Both the position numbers and the translations under genes were made by a program. The notes below the pieces were generated by a model. The model had not been told where the DNA came from. It ran no database searches and saw nothing but the letters and a program-made list of their open reading frames with translations. This document shows positions 45,768 through 54,662 of a stretch of DNA of 64,000 nucleotides, in pieces (within the stretch, counting starts at the first letter, position 1; each line of letters starts with the position of its first letter). The stretch comes from Pelagibius sp. Alg239-R121 (GTDB lineage Bacteria > Pseudomonadota > Alphaproteobacteria > Kiloniellales > Kiloniellaceae): the NCBI RefSeq assembly GCF_947331435.1, contig NZ_CAMZOF010000005.1, positions 310,001 through 374,000 on the forward strand. The letters are read 5' to 3'.

Positions 45768-47537
45768 ATGAGCAAGAACCGACGCGGTTCCTCCGAACTC
45801 CAGGCTGCATTCCGAAGCTGCAGCAGCGGATTTTTCATGACCGGTGTTTTCAGTCTGGTCATCAACCTCCTCATGCTGACCGGCCCGCTTTACATGATGC
45901 TGGTCTATGATCGCGTGCTGACCAGCCAGAGCGAAAACACGTTGATATCGCTTTCTCTGCTAATTGCCGGCCTGTTCGTGATCATGGGATTGCTCTCGGC
46001 CGTGCGCTCCAAGATTCTCGTGCGGGTCGGCAGCCGCATTAACCTGAGGCTCAGCGAGCGTGTCTTCGAAGCCCAGATCAAAAAATCGGCTTTGCGCGGC
46101 ACCAGGGGGCAGGACGGTGTCAGAGATCTTCAGACCCTGCGCGAGTTCCTCTCCGGTACCGGACCCAGTACGCTGTTCGATGCACCTTGGACACCCATCT
46201 ACATCGGTGTCGTATTCTTGCTGGATCCGCTGCTCGGTTGGGTTGCCACCGGTGGCGCTGTCCTGCTGATGTTGCTCGCCGTGATCAACGAGTTTGTGAC
46301 CCGAAGCAATCTTGCAAAGGCGACGCGCGTGCTCGCGGAAAGCAATGAAATCGTCGCGGACGGCCGCAGCAATGCAGAGGTCCTTTCCTCCATGCATATG
46401 CTTCCGGGCATCTATCGCCGCTGGCAGAAATTGCAGCATTCGGCGTTGCAACTGCAGAGCAAGGCGAGCGACCGTTCGGCGAGTCTCTCTTCCATGTCGC
46501 GGACCTTCCGCTTGATGCTGCAGTCGGCGATCCTGGGCACGGGCGCCTATCTTGCCATCAATGGAGAAATCAGCCCTGGCAGCATGATTGCGGCCTCTCT
46601 GATCATGGGGCGTGGACTGGCCCCGGTTGAACAGGCGATTGGTTCCTGGCGTCACTTTATCGCCGCGCGCGGCGCCTACCGTAGGACCAAAGAACTTTTG
46701 AACGAAATCCCTGCTGTTGAACAGCGCACGCAGCTACCTGCACCGAAAGGTAAGCTGAGCGTTGAAAAAATGTTCGCGGGGATTCCGGGTAAAGATGGAA
46801 ACGTTCTGATCCTCTCCAATATCTCGTTCCACCTCAACGCCGGTGAAGCCCTAGCCGTCATCGGGCCGAGTGCATCGGGTAAATCGACGCTTGCCCGCCT
46901 GCTGGTCGGCGCCTGGCCACCGGATCACGGGCATGTTCGTTTGGACAGCGCCGATCTTTGGCAATGGGACCGGGAGCAGTTGGGACACTATATCGGTTAC
47001 CTGCCGCAGGACGTCGAGCTGTTCAACGGTACGGTTCAGGAGAACATCTCCCGCTTCAGCGAAGAAGCCGACGACAGCAGTGTCGTGGCGGCTGCCATGA
47101 ATGCCGGCGCCCATGAGATGATCCTGGGCCTTCCAGACGGTTACAACACGATGGTTGGAACCGGTGGCCGGCTCCTTTCCGGCGGCCAGCGGCAGCGGAT
47201 CGCTCTGGCGCGCGCGCTTTTCGGCGATCCTGCACTCGTCGTTCTGGACGAGCCAAATGCCAGCCTCGACGCGGTTGGCGAGGAAGCGCTCAGTCAGACA
47301 ATCAAACGCATGAAGGAGCGCGGGCAGACGGTTGTCGTCATTGCGCATCGCCCCTCGGCCGTCACACAAGCCGATAAGGTCCTGGTGCTCGATGGCGGAA
47401 AAGTCGCGGCCTTCGGACCCAAAGCTCAGGTCTTCGCTGCACTCGCCGATCGTGCGGCCGGCGACAGCAAGACTGTCAAAAGCGGTAACGCCCTCGGCGG
47501 ACCCAGAATTGTTTCTCAGCAAAGGAGAGCGTCATGA
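45768..47537 (+). CDS. type I secretion system permease/ATPase (PrtD-like ABC exporter)
   Basis: 589 residues. An N-terminal six-helix transmembrane domain (about 30-310) is followed by an ABC domain with Walker A GPSASGKST (about 365), signature LSGGQRQRIALARAL (about 470) and Walker B VVLDEPNA. There is no N-terminal C39 peptidase domain, as in PrtD/LapB-type exporters of RTX proteins. ATG at 45768 follows CAGAGG; a longer frame begins within the upstream hairpin and is not likely. It overlaps the HlyD-like gene by 4 bases (ATGA). Together with that gene and an unlinked TolC-type outer-membrane protein it forms the export channel for the upstream RTX protein. Confidence 0.94.
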   Translation: MSKNRRGSSELQAAFRSCSSGFFMTGVFSLVINLLMLTGPLYMMLVYDRVLTSQSENTLISLSLLIAGLFVIMGLLSAVRSKILVRVGSRINLRLSERVFEAQIKKSALRGTRGQDGVRDLQTLREFLSGTGPSTLFDAPWTPIYIGVVFLLDPLLGWVATGGAVLLMLLAVINEFVTRSNLAKATRVLAESNEIVADGRSNAEVLSSMHMLPGIYRRWQKLQHSALQLQSKASDRSASLSSMSRTFRLMLQSAILGTGAYLAINGEISPGSMIAASLIMGRGLAPVEQAIGSWRHFIAARGAYRRTKELLNEIPAVEQRTQLPAPKGKLSVEKMFAGIPGKDGNVLILSNISFHLNAGEALAVIGPSASGKSTLARLLVGAWPPDHGHVRLDSADLWQWDREQLGHYIGYLPQDVELFNGTVQENISRFSEEADDSSVVAAAMNAGAHEMILGLPDGYNTMVGTGGRLLSGGQRQRIALARALFGDPALVVLDEPNASLDAVGEEALSQTIKRMKERGQTVVVIAHRPSAVTQADKVLVLDGGKVAAFGPKAQVFAALADRAAGDSKTVKSGNALGGPRIVSQQRRAS

Positions 47538-48874
47538 ATCAGCTCACCACGGAACTCAAAACGGGCCAACCGCCGGTGAAGGCGGTACAGGCCGACCGAA
47601 TGTCCGGTCAGATTGTTTTCGGACTGCTTGTCGTCGTCTTGATGTTCGGCGGCATTGCAGGCTGGACCATCGGAACCAAGATCGACGGTGCGGTGGTCGC
47701 GCCTGGTATGGTGGCGGTCGAAAGCAACCGCAAGACGGTCCAGCATCTGGAGGGCGGGATCGTTGGGAAAATCTTCGTGAAGGAAGGCGATTACGCAGAA
47801 GCCGGGCAACTGCTGATGCGTCTCGACGACACCTTGAGTCAGGCCAATCTCTCCATTGTTGTCAATCAGCAGAGCGACCTGACCGCGCAGCGGGCGCGCT
47901 TGACTGCCGAGTTGACCGGTAGGGACACGATTGAATATCCGCGGCAGCTTGCCGAGCGCCGGGCGGAAGCCGAAGTGGCCGAGATGATGTCGGCACAGGA
48001 TCAGCTTTTCGCTGCGCGGGGTGAAGCGCGGGCCGCAGAAGCAGCGTCCGTGCGTCAGCGGATTGCCGCTTTCAGCGAGCAGATCAAAGGCCTGAAGCAG
48101 CAAGGCGGTTCCGTTGCCAAGGAGTTGGAGTTGTCACGCAACGAGTTGATCGTTTTGGAGCGCTTGCGGAAGAAAGAACTGGTTCCGGTGACCCGGGTTC
48201 TGGAGCTGCAACGGAGCATCGCGCGTCTGGAGGGCCAGCGGGCCGGCGGACGGGCGCAGATCGCGAGTCTGAAGGCTCAGATCCATGAAGCCGAAGCGCA
48301 GATCGCCCGCGCCGATAAAGACTTCCGTGAGCAGGTCAGCCGAGATCTCACGACGATTCAGGCTCAGCTCTATACCCTGATTGAACAGCGGGCCGCCGCC
48401 GAGGACCGCATGGAACGCGGAGAGATCCGCGCACCGCAGTCGGGCCGGATTCTGGACTTGCGCGTTCACACCAAGGGCGGCGTCATCATCGCCGGTGAGC
48501 CGATCATGAACATCATCCCGTCCGACGATGAACTAGTGCTGATGGCACAGGTGCCGCCATCAGACGTCGACCGGGTCAGCGCGGGACTGGATGCAACCAT
48601 CCGGCTGACCGCCTTTAATCAGGACACGACGCCGGAAATCAATGGCAAGGTTCGCAACATTTCTGCGGACAGTGTTTACGATGAAGCTAACGAAAGTTCT
48701 TTCTATCGGACGCAGATTTCGATTCCCAAGGCCGAACTGAGCAAGATCAGTGATCTTAAACTGGTGCCCGGCATGCCCGCCGAGATCTTGATTAAAACGG
48801 GCGAACGGCAGGTCATTTCCTATTTGATGAAGCCTTTGCTTGATAGCTTCGCGCGCACCTTCCGCGACGACTGA
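47534..48874 (+). CDS. HlyD-family type I secretion periplasmic adaptor
   Basis: 446 residues. One N-terminal membrane helix (about 30-52), lipoyl-like halves flanking a long coiled coil (about 150-300, rich in EAQIARAD-type heptads), and the HlyD signature region RAPQSGRILDLRVHTKGGVI (about 305-325) and LVPGMPAEILIKTGERQV near the end. It links the inner-membrane ABC exporter with TolC. The start is coupled to the exporter stop (ATGA). Confidence 0.95.
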   Translation: MNQLTTELKTGQPPVKAVQADRMSGQIVFGLLVVVLMFGGIAGWTIGTKIDGAVVAPGMVAVESNRKTVQHLEGGIVGKIFVKEGDYAEAGQLLMRLDDTLSQANLSIVVNQQSDLTAQRARLTAELTGRDTIEYPRQLAERRAEAEVAEMMSAQDQLFAARGEARAAEAASVRQRIAAFSEQIKGLKQQGGSVAKELELSRNELIVLERLRKKELVPVTRVLELQRSIARLEGQRAGGRAQIASLKAQIHEAEAQIARADKDFREQVSRDLTTIQAQLYTLIEQRAAAEDRMERGEIRAPQSGRILDLRVHTKGGVIIAGEPIMNIIPSDDELVLMAQVPPSDVDRVSAGLDATIRLTAFNQDTTPEINGKVRNISADSVYDEANESSFYRTQISIPKAELSKISDLKLVPGMPAEILIKTGERQVISYLMKPLLDSFARTFRDD

Positions 48875-48882
48875 AGAAACGC

Positions 48883-48921
48883 CCGCGGGTCGCAGAAGTG
48901 TCACGTTGTTGCGATCCGCGG
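48883..48921 (+). terminator. hairpin after the secretion operon
   Basis: CCGCGGGTCGCA (48883-48894) pairs with TGCGATCCGCGG (48910-48921) with one G-T pair; no U run. Possible terminator, 9 bases after the HlyD stop. Confidence 0.4.
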
Positions 48922-49004
48922 CGGTTGCTGCGGGTTCCCCTCTTTGCCTAAAGCGGCTGCTGTTGTAGGAAGACCGCTAAATCTTTGAAAAATGGGAGCG
49001 CGCA

Positions 49005-49913
49005 ATGTCAGATAAACCTGTTGTTGGTTTTATCGGAGTTGGCCTGATGGGCTGGGGTATGGCCAAGAATGTCGTTGAAAAGGGTTATCCTCTTCGGGTT
49101 ATGGCGCACCGAAAGCGCGAGGCCGTCGACGATTTAATCGGCCGTGGCGCCAGTGAAGTGTCAACGCCGAAAGGGATGGCCGAGCAGGCGGACGTGATCG
49201 TGCTCTGCGTGACGGGGGCGCCCCAGGTCGAGGATCTTCTGCGGCGTGATGACGGTATTCTGGCTGGCGCGCGTGAGGGTCTGACGATCATTGATACCTC
49301 GACGTCCGAACCGGATCTGACCGAACGCCTGTATGCGGAACTCGGCGCACGGGGGATCACTTTCTTTGATGCCCCCTTGTCGCGGACACCTGCGCATGCC
49401 TGGGACGGTGAACTGACCACCTATGTCGGCGGGCCGGAGGAACTGGTTGAACAGTGGACCCCGCTGCTGTCGACCTGGGCCAGCGTTGTCATTCCTGCAA
49501 AGGGTCCGGTCGGTTCGGCCCATGCGACCAAGCTGATCAACAATCTGATTGCCATCGGCTACGCGGCGATCTGGTCCGAGTGCTATTCGATGATATCAAA
49601 GATCGGCGTGGCCCCGGAAACCTTCCGCGAAATCGTGAGCAATTCCGGTATGAACTGCGGCAATTTTCAGAACTACTCGAAATATGTCTGCGACGGCGAC
49701 CCTGACGCCCATCAGTTTGCGTTGTCCAACTGCCTGAAAGATATCAGCTACTATCAGCGCCTCGCGACACGCAACGACGCAGCGACCTTCATGTCGGACG
49801 GGGCCCTGCAACTTCTGAAGCTGGGCAAGACCATGGGATATGAAGAAAAGAACATTTCGGAGATGGTTGATATCGTCGCCAAGTTGAACGGGCAGGGCGA
49901 ACGGGCGAAGTAG
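49005..49913 (+). CDS. NAD(P)-dependent beta-hydroxyacid dehydrogenase (3-hydroxyisobutyrate dehydrogenase family)
   Basis: 302 residues. The NAD site is VGFIGVGLMGWGMAKNVVEKG at residues 6-26. The active-site Lys lies in AHATKLINN (about 172), preceded by the GPVG segment typical of the family. Members reduce or oxidise 3-hydroxyisobutyrate, tartronate semialdehyde or similar 3-hydroxyacids; SRTPAHAWDGELTTYVGG is close to GarR/HIBADH. Exact substrate unknown. It is not in an operon; the KAP gene begins 133 bases later. Confidence 0.88.
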   Translation: MSDKPVVGFIGVGLMGWGMAKNVVEKGYPLRVMAHRKREAVDDLIGRGASEVSTPKGMAEQADVIVLCVTGAPQVEDLLRRDDGILAGAREGLTIIDTSTSEPDLTERLYAELGARGITFFDAPLSRTPAHAWDGELTTYVGGPEELVEQWTPLLSTWASVVIPAKGPVGSAHATKLINNLIAIGYAAIWSECYSMISKIGVAPETFREIVSNSGMNCGNFQNYSKYVCDGDPDAHQFALSNCLKDISYYQRLATRNDAATFMSDGALQLLKLGKTMGYEEKNISEMVDIVAKLNGQGERAK

Positions 49914-50046
49914 AATTTTCTTGCGCAGGCAGCTTTTCGTTTTTCTCCAGCCCTGAGCTATAATCGCCTTTTGACGAGCGTCTGCCCATGCTGGTACTTC
50001 CAAAAGCATGGGGCCAAGTGGGCGGATTCCATGGGGAGGGCGTGCC

Positions 50047-52173
50047 GTGGACAATTCCGATCAAACAGGACCGGCTTCGAAGTTTGCCGATAGGGGAACC
50101 GGGATGCTCGGCGATCAGGTTATGGCCTGGGCTCAAAGGAAGTTTGGTACGGACTTCGACCGGTCGGACTCTGTTCGCAATCTTCAAGAACAATTGACCA
50201 AGTTAGGGCATCAAGTTTTTGCTGACGGCGTTATGGGACCGAGTACTCTCAAGGCGCTTCGTTCTCAGCAGGAATTGGAAAACACGGGTGCCCGTGGAAC
50301 AGAGTCGTTCGCTGAAGCCGATACTGAGGCCACATTTTTCGGAGAGAAGCCGGATATTGTCGACAGTTTCGAAGCAAAGCGAGCCGGGGTATCCGCTTCC
50401 GAAGCCGAAGAAGCTGAAGTAGAAAAGTCAGACTCTGTCAGCGGCCAGCAGGATGAGGAAGAAACACCAGGGCAAACAGACACAGAAGGCCTCACCGCGA
50501 AACCTGTCGCGCTGAGCGACCGGGCGCTGGAGTCCATTGATGGTGATCGCTTGGGATTTAAGCCCTACGTAGAGGCCGTCGCGCGCTTTCTTTTAGCAGA
50601 ACAGACCCGTGCGCCGCTTGCGCTGGCGATCAATGCGCCCTGGGGGCGCGGCAAGACCTCATTCATGAACATGATCGAGGACCAGTTGCGCAAGACGGCG
50701 CAAAGCACCGGCATGCGCGTTGCCACTACGCGCTTCAATCCCTGGAAGTACAGCGAGGCCGAACAGGTTTGGGCGGCTTTCGTCGGCAACGTCGCGCGCT
50801 GTATCCGGGACAACTTGACGCCCGGTCAGCGATTTCAGTTCTGGCTCACACGGCTGATCGCAAAAATCAAGCGCAATGCGGATTTCGGCCTGGGGGTTCG
50901 GGTCTTTGTCGCTGTGCTGTTCGTGCTGCTCATGGGATTGATGTTCTTTCTGGACTGGCCGGTCATTTTCGAGGCGCTCAAGAAAGACTACGCACTTCTC
51001 AATGCCATTTTAACCGCCCTGGCTTCATCTGACTCTGCAGGTATAGCGGGATGGCTGGGGTACCTGGCCCTTAGCCTAGCTGCTCTGCTCGGTGTTGCGG
51101 CGCTTTACATCGGTTTTGCGAACAAGCTGGGACTGAACCTGCTGGACTATCTTGAGAAGACCGACTTCAAGGACAAGATTGGAACATTGTCCCAATTCGA
51201 GGATGAGATGCGGCGGCTGACAGCCGCGGTACCTTCAAACATGAAGGTTGTTGTGTTCGTCGACGACCTGGACCGCTGTAAAGGCCCTGTTCTGGGTGAA
51301 ATTGTCGAGGCTCTTCAGCTTGCCGATGTCTCAAAGAGCTGCATCTTCGTTCTGGGGATGGACCTGAACATCGTGGCCAATGTGATCGAGAAGGAAAGAC
51401 AGGAACTGGCGCAGTCGGTCGATAGCGGTAACGGCAGGCTGGAACATGGCAGCGGTTATAAGTTTCTTGAAAAGATCATCCAGGCCAGGCTCAGCCTGCC
51501 CGACTATGGTCCCGAAGAGATCGGACAGCTGATTGCCACCGCCATGCAGCCCGATTTACCGGCGACCGCCCAGGTAAGCGTTGCCAAACCCGATCTCCAG
51601 AAGGACGGAACGACCAAACTCCCGGAAGACGCGGAAAAAGGTATCGTGAGATCCGTACTCGAGACCGCCGGTGCGATGAGTGCCTTCCGTCCCGAAGATC
51701 AGATTCGGGACTCTTCTCTGGTGATCCAGGTCGCCACCTACTACGGCAGCCGGCATTTTCAGAACCCGCGGCGCCTGAAGCGCTTCATCAACGGCTTCCG
51801 CCTGCAGACCTATCTCACGGCTTCCGGCAGTCTGGGCGGCCGGGATGTTGATCGGCTTGCACGCCTGCTGGTCCTGGCTGAGAAGTGGCCGGCACTGCTG
51901 GAACGCGTGATAGAGAGCGAAGACGCACTATACGAATGCCTGGCTTTCCTGGACCAGGGTACGGTACCTGATCCGGCTGCCCGGCAGGGGACTTCGCAAA
52001 CGCATATTGAGGCACTTGGCCTTCATAGCCTTTCGGATACGGAAAGATCCAGACTGCTGGAACTGCTGCTCGGAAACGATCTCCGTGATGCCTTTGGCTT
52101 CGAAGAGCTCAAGGCGTTAGCCGGATGGTACGGTTTTTGTTACTACCCCGGTCTCGCGAAGGCTGAGGCATAG
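50047..52173 (+). CDS. KAP-family P-loop NTPase with N-terminal peptidoglycan-binding-like domain
   Basis: 708 residues from a GTG at 50047 that follows GGGGAGGG; an ATG at 50008 lacks a ribosome site. A short peptidoglycan-binding-1-like motif (VRNLQEQLTKLGHQVFADGV at about 42-61, then MGPSTLKAL) is followed by an acidic low-complexity linker (about 80-165) and a KAP NTPase: Walker A NAPWGRGKTSF (about 195), two inserted membrane helices (about 285-360) and Walker B VVVFVDDLDRCK (about 402). KAP proteins are membrane-associated ATPases; some mediate phage exclusion (PifA), others have unknown roles. The lone gene and odd N-terminus make the function unclear. Confidence 0.85.
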   Translation: MDNSDQTGPASKFADRGTGMLGDQVMAWAQRKFGTDFDRSDSVRNLQEQLTKLGHQVFADGVMGPSTLKALRSQQELENTGARGTESFAEADTEATFFGEKPDIVDSFEAKRAGVSASEAEEAEVEKSDSVSGQQDEEETPGQTDTEGLTAKPVALSDRALESIDGDRLGFKPYVEAVARFLLAEQTRAPLALAINAPWGRGKTSFMNMIEDQLRKTAQSTGMRVATTRFNPWKYSEAEQVWAAFVGNVARCIRDNLTPGQRFQFWLTRLIAKIKRNADFGLGVRVFVAVLFVLLMGLMFFLDWPVIFEALKKDYALLNAILTALASSDSAGIAGWLGYLALSLAALLGVAALYIGFANKLGLNLLDYLEKTDFKDKIGTLSQFEDEMRRLTAAVPSNMKVVVFVDDLDRCKGPVLGEIVEALQLADVSKSCIFVLGMDLNIVANVIEKERQELAQSVDSGNGRLEHGSGYKFLEKIIQARLSLPDYGPEEIGQLIATAMQPDLPATAQVSVAKPDLQKDGTTKLPEDAEKGIVRSVLETAGAMSAFRPEDQIRDSSLVIQVATYYGSRHFQNPRRLKRFINGFRLQTYLTASGSLGGRDVDRLARLLVLAEKWPALLERVIESEDALYECLAFLDQGTVPDPAARQGTSQTHIEALGLHSLSDTERSRLLELLLGNDLRDAFGFEELKALAGWYGFCYYPGLAKAEA

Positions 52174-52211
52174 GGGCATTGCGCCGGGCGATGTAATACC
52201 AAGATGAGATG

Positions 52212-52592
52212 CTAATACAGCCTCATCGTGATTCTCTGATTGAAGCCACAAAAAAGAAGGGCCGATAAATAGGCTGCAACGACTCCGCCCAACGACATCA
52301 TCGCCATCGCCGCCCAATAGGCGCCCAGGGCGACCCAGCCGTCGAACAGCGGTGGATATCGGAAAGCGATTTCCGTGTGTGATCTTTCGATAAGCTGATG
52401 ATCGTGACGCTCAAAGATTTCGATAATCTCATCGGCAAGGCTTGGAAGTTCGCTTTCTTTGCCTTTAATCAGCTCCGCCAACTCCCTTTTAGCCGCTTTA
52501 AGACACTTACTTCTGTTTTCGCGATGGTTGACGGCTAGGACCAGTCCAACAAGGAACCCGATGATAGAAGGGCCAAAAAAGTAAATGAACAT
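52212..52592 (-). CDS. hypothetical membrane protein
   Basis: 126 residues from ATG 52592 (an upstream extension in frame is less likely). Two hydrophobic segments are seen at the N-terminus (FGPSIIGFLVGLVLAVN, about 5-21) and near the C-terminus (about 90-115), with a charged, probably coiled-coil stretch between (LKAAKRELAELIKGKE). No family recognised. It converges on the KAP NTPase gene, ending 38 bases from it, so an association is possible but unproven. Confidence 0.55.
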   Translation of the reverse strand: MFIYFFGPSIIGFLVGLVLAVNHRENRSKCLKAAKRELAELIKGKESELPSLADEIIEIFERHDHQLIERSHTEIAFRYPPLFDGWVALGAYWAAMAMMSLGGVVAAYLSALLFCGFNQRITMRLY

Positions 52593-52786
52593 ATCCGCGC
52601 AATAATCTTGGTTGAACCGAGGCTCATGAGCTGCGTGTTCGCCCAAAGCTTACACGATAGAGTGACGTTATAGTCTCCTAGGGACAACGGCAATTCACTT
52701 CGATTCCCAATCCGTTTGCAGAGACCCGCGAAGTCGTTAATCTAGCGGCTCTTTATTGAATCCGTTTTGTCCGGGGGCCGATCGCC

Positions 52787-54040
52787 GTGTTTTTGCTGTC
52801 TCATATGCTGAAAAAGTTCATTCGCACCGGCACGCTGCGTATCTACGACGCCGACGGCAAGTTCTATAGTTTCGGTGACGAGACCGAACCCGTTGTGACC
52901 CTGCGCTTTCACGACAAATCGCTGGCCTTCAAGATTTTCAAGAATCCGGAGCTGCACACCGGTGAAGCCTACACCGACGGGACCCTGACCTTTGAAGACA
53001 GTGGGGTCTATGATCTTCTGACTCTCTTTGGAAAGAACCGGCACAGCCTGGGCAGTTATCCGCTGCAGAATGTTCTACGCAAGGTCTGGAAGGCTTTCCG
53101 GACGCTTCAGCAGCACAATCCGGCCAAGAAAGCGCAGAAAAACGTCGCCCATCACTACGACCTTTCGCGCCGGCTCTACGAGCTCTTCCTGGATGAAGAC
53201 CTACAGTATTCCTGCGCTTACTTCCGCACGCCAGAGGATACTCTGGAAGAGGCGCAGGCCAACAAGAAGCGTCACATCGCTGCCAAGCTGAGGCTTGAGG
53301 ATGGCCAGAAGGTGCTCGACATCGGCTGCGGCTGGGGTGGCATGGCGCTTTATCTCGCCAGTCTTGCCGAGGTCGAGGTGACCGGCGTGACACTTTCCAA
53401 GGAACAGTTGGAGGTCGCGCAGGCGCGTGCAAAGGAACTGGGCCTGGATCACCGGGTGAAGTTCGAGTTGCGCGACTACCGCGACCTTGACGGTCCCTAC
53501 GACCGCATCGTCTCGGTCGGCATGTTCGAGCATGTCGGCGTCGGCCACTATGACGAATTCTTTACCAAGGTGAAGTTGCTGATGGCGGACGACGGCATGG
53601 CGCTGATCCATTCGATCGGGCATATGTCGCCGCCGGGCACGACCGGTCCCTGGATCCGCAAATACATCTTCCCCGGCGGGTATTCGCCTTCCCTGTCAGA
53701 GGTCTGTGCCGCGACTGAGCGGGCTTATCTCTGGGTCACGGATGTCGAAGTTTTGCGGATGCACTATGCCGACACGCTAAAGGCCTGGCGGGACCGCTTC
53801 GAGGTCAACCGGCAGGAAATTGCCGGGATCTATGATGAACGCTTCTGCCGCATGTGGGAATTCTATCTGATTTCCGCCGAGATGGCCTTCCGCAGGGGAT
53901 CATCGATGGTGCTGCAGGTGCAGCTTTCGAAGGAGTGTCTCGCCGCGCCCTTGACCCGCGATTACATGCACGAGGCTGAAGCCAGCTTGCCGGCACCTTT
54001 CAAGGCGCTCGAAACCGAGACGCAGAAGATGGAAGCCTAG
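52787..54040 (+). CDS. cfa: cyclopropane-fatty-acyl-phospholipid synthase
   Basis: 417 residues. The N-terminal part (about 1-100) is the lipid-binding domain with LRFHDKSLAFKIFKNPELHTG, followed by the SAM-dependent methyltransferase fold: AHHYDLSRRLYELFLDED, QKVLDIGCGWGGMALYLA (SAM site, about 175), SVGMFEHVGVGHYDEFF and IFPGGYSPSL. It transfers a methylene group to unsaturated fatty acyl chains in membrane lipids, usually in stationary phase or acid stress. GTG at 52787 follows GGGGG and gives the usual N-terminus; an ATG six codons later is also possible. It stands alone. Confidence 0.93.
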   Translation: MFLLSHMLKKFIRTGTLRIYDADGKFYSFGDETEPVVTLRFHDKSLAFKIFKNPELHTGEAYTDGTLTFEDSGVYDLLTLFGKNRHSLGSYPLQNVLRKVWKAFRTLQQHNPAKKAQKNVAHHYDLSRRLYELFLDEDLQYSCAYFRTPEDTLEEAQANKKRHIAAKLRLEDGQKVLDIGCGWGGMALYLASLAEVEVTGVTLSKEQLEVAQARAKELGLDHRVKFELRDYRDLDGPYDRIVSVGMFEHVGVGHYDEFFTKVKLLMADDGMALIHSIGHMSPPGTTGPWIRKYIFPGGYSPSLSEVCAATERAYLWVTDVEVLRMHYADTLKAWRDRFEVNRQEIAGIYDERFCRMWEFYLISAEMAFRRGSSMVLQVQLSKECLAAPLTRDYMHEAEASLPAPFKALETETQKMEA

Positions 54041-54662
54041 GTTGGAACTCCTATTCCTTGACGACCTTGACGACAAAATCATGTTTTCTTGCAAGAAGTC
54101 AGGAGCGGTGCTGATGCATCGTGCCTCTGCCAGAATTGGACTGACGAAGCGACGCTGTTCAGAACGTGGTTCCCAGAACTCATAATCTTGTCGCCCAAAT
54201 TACGATCAAGGCCATCAAGGAATAGGAGCCCTCAACCTAGGTTGGGAATTCATAAACTGCGCTCGATCTTGGCGGATCCGGTCAAGCGACGACTCACCCT
54301 CTGACGCACGAGGGGTGAGTCATCGGGACGTTGGCCTCGATATCGATGCTCTCCTTATTGCAATCTATTTTCGCCTGTTGATCCGCCGTCAGAAGATAAC
54401 ACCGAATTTTACGCGGGAGTTGGCCCTAGAGCGGTTTCCCGCCATTGAACATTAAAACCGTGACCGCTATGCGCATGAGAAGACGCTGCAACCAGTCCGC
54501 GTGTAAATTATCTTTGGCAATCGTGCATTTTATCTATTGCGACTGAGAAGTTTCTCCCTAAATCAGTGTGTTAAGCCCCGTTGCCGAAGGCGTGCCGCCG
54601 CGTCTCCCGGGTGGGCCGCGAATCTCTCTGCTCGCTTTCTTGTTGTTTCCGTAGGGTTCTAA
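54041..54662. other. intergenic region after cfa
   Basis: About 620 bases with no supported gene. Two perfect 12-base palindromes are present: TTCTTGCAAGAA (54086-54097) and CAACCTAGGTTG (54233-54244). The sequence is otherwise unremarkable. Confidence 0.4.
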
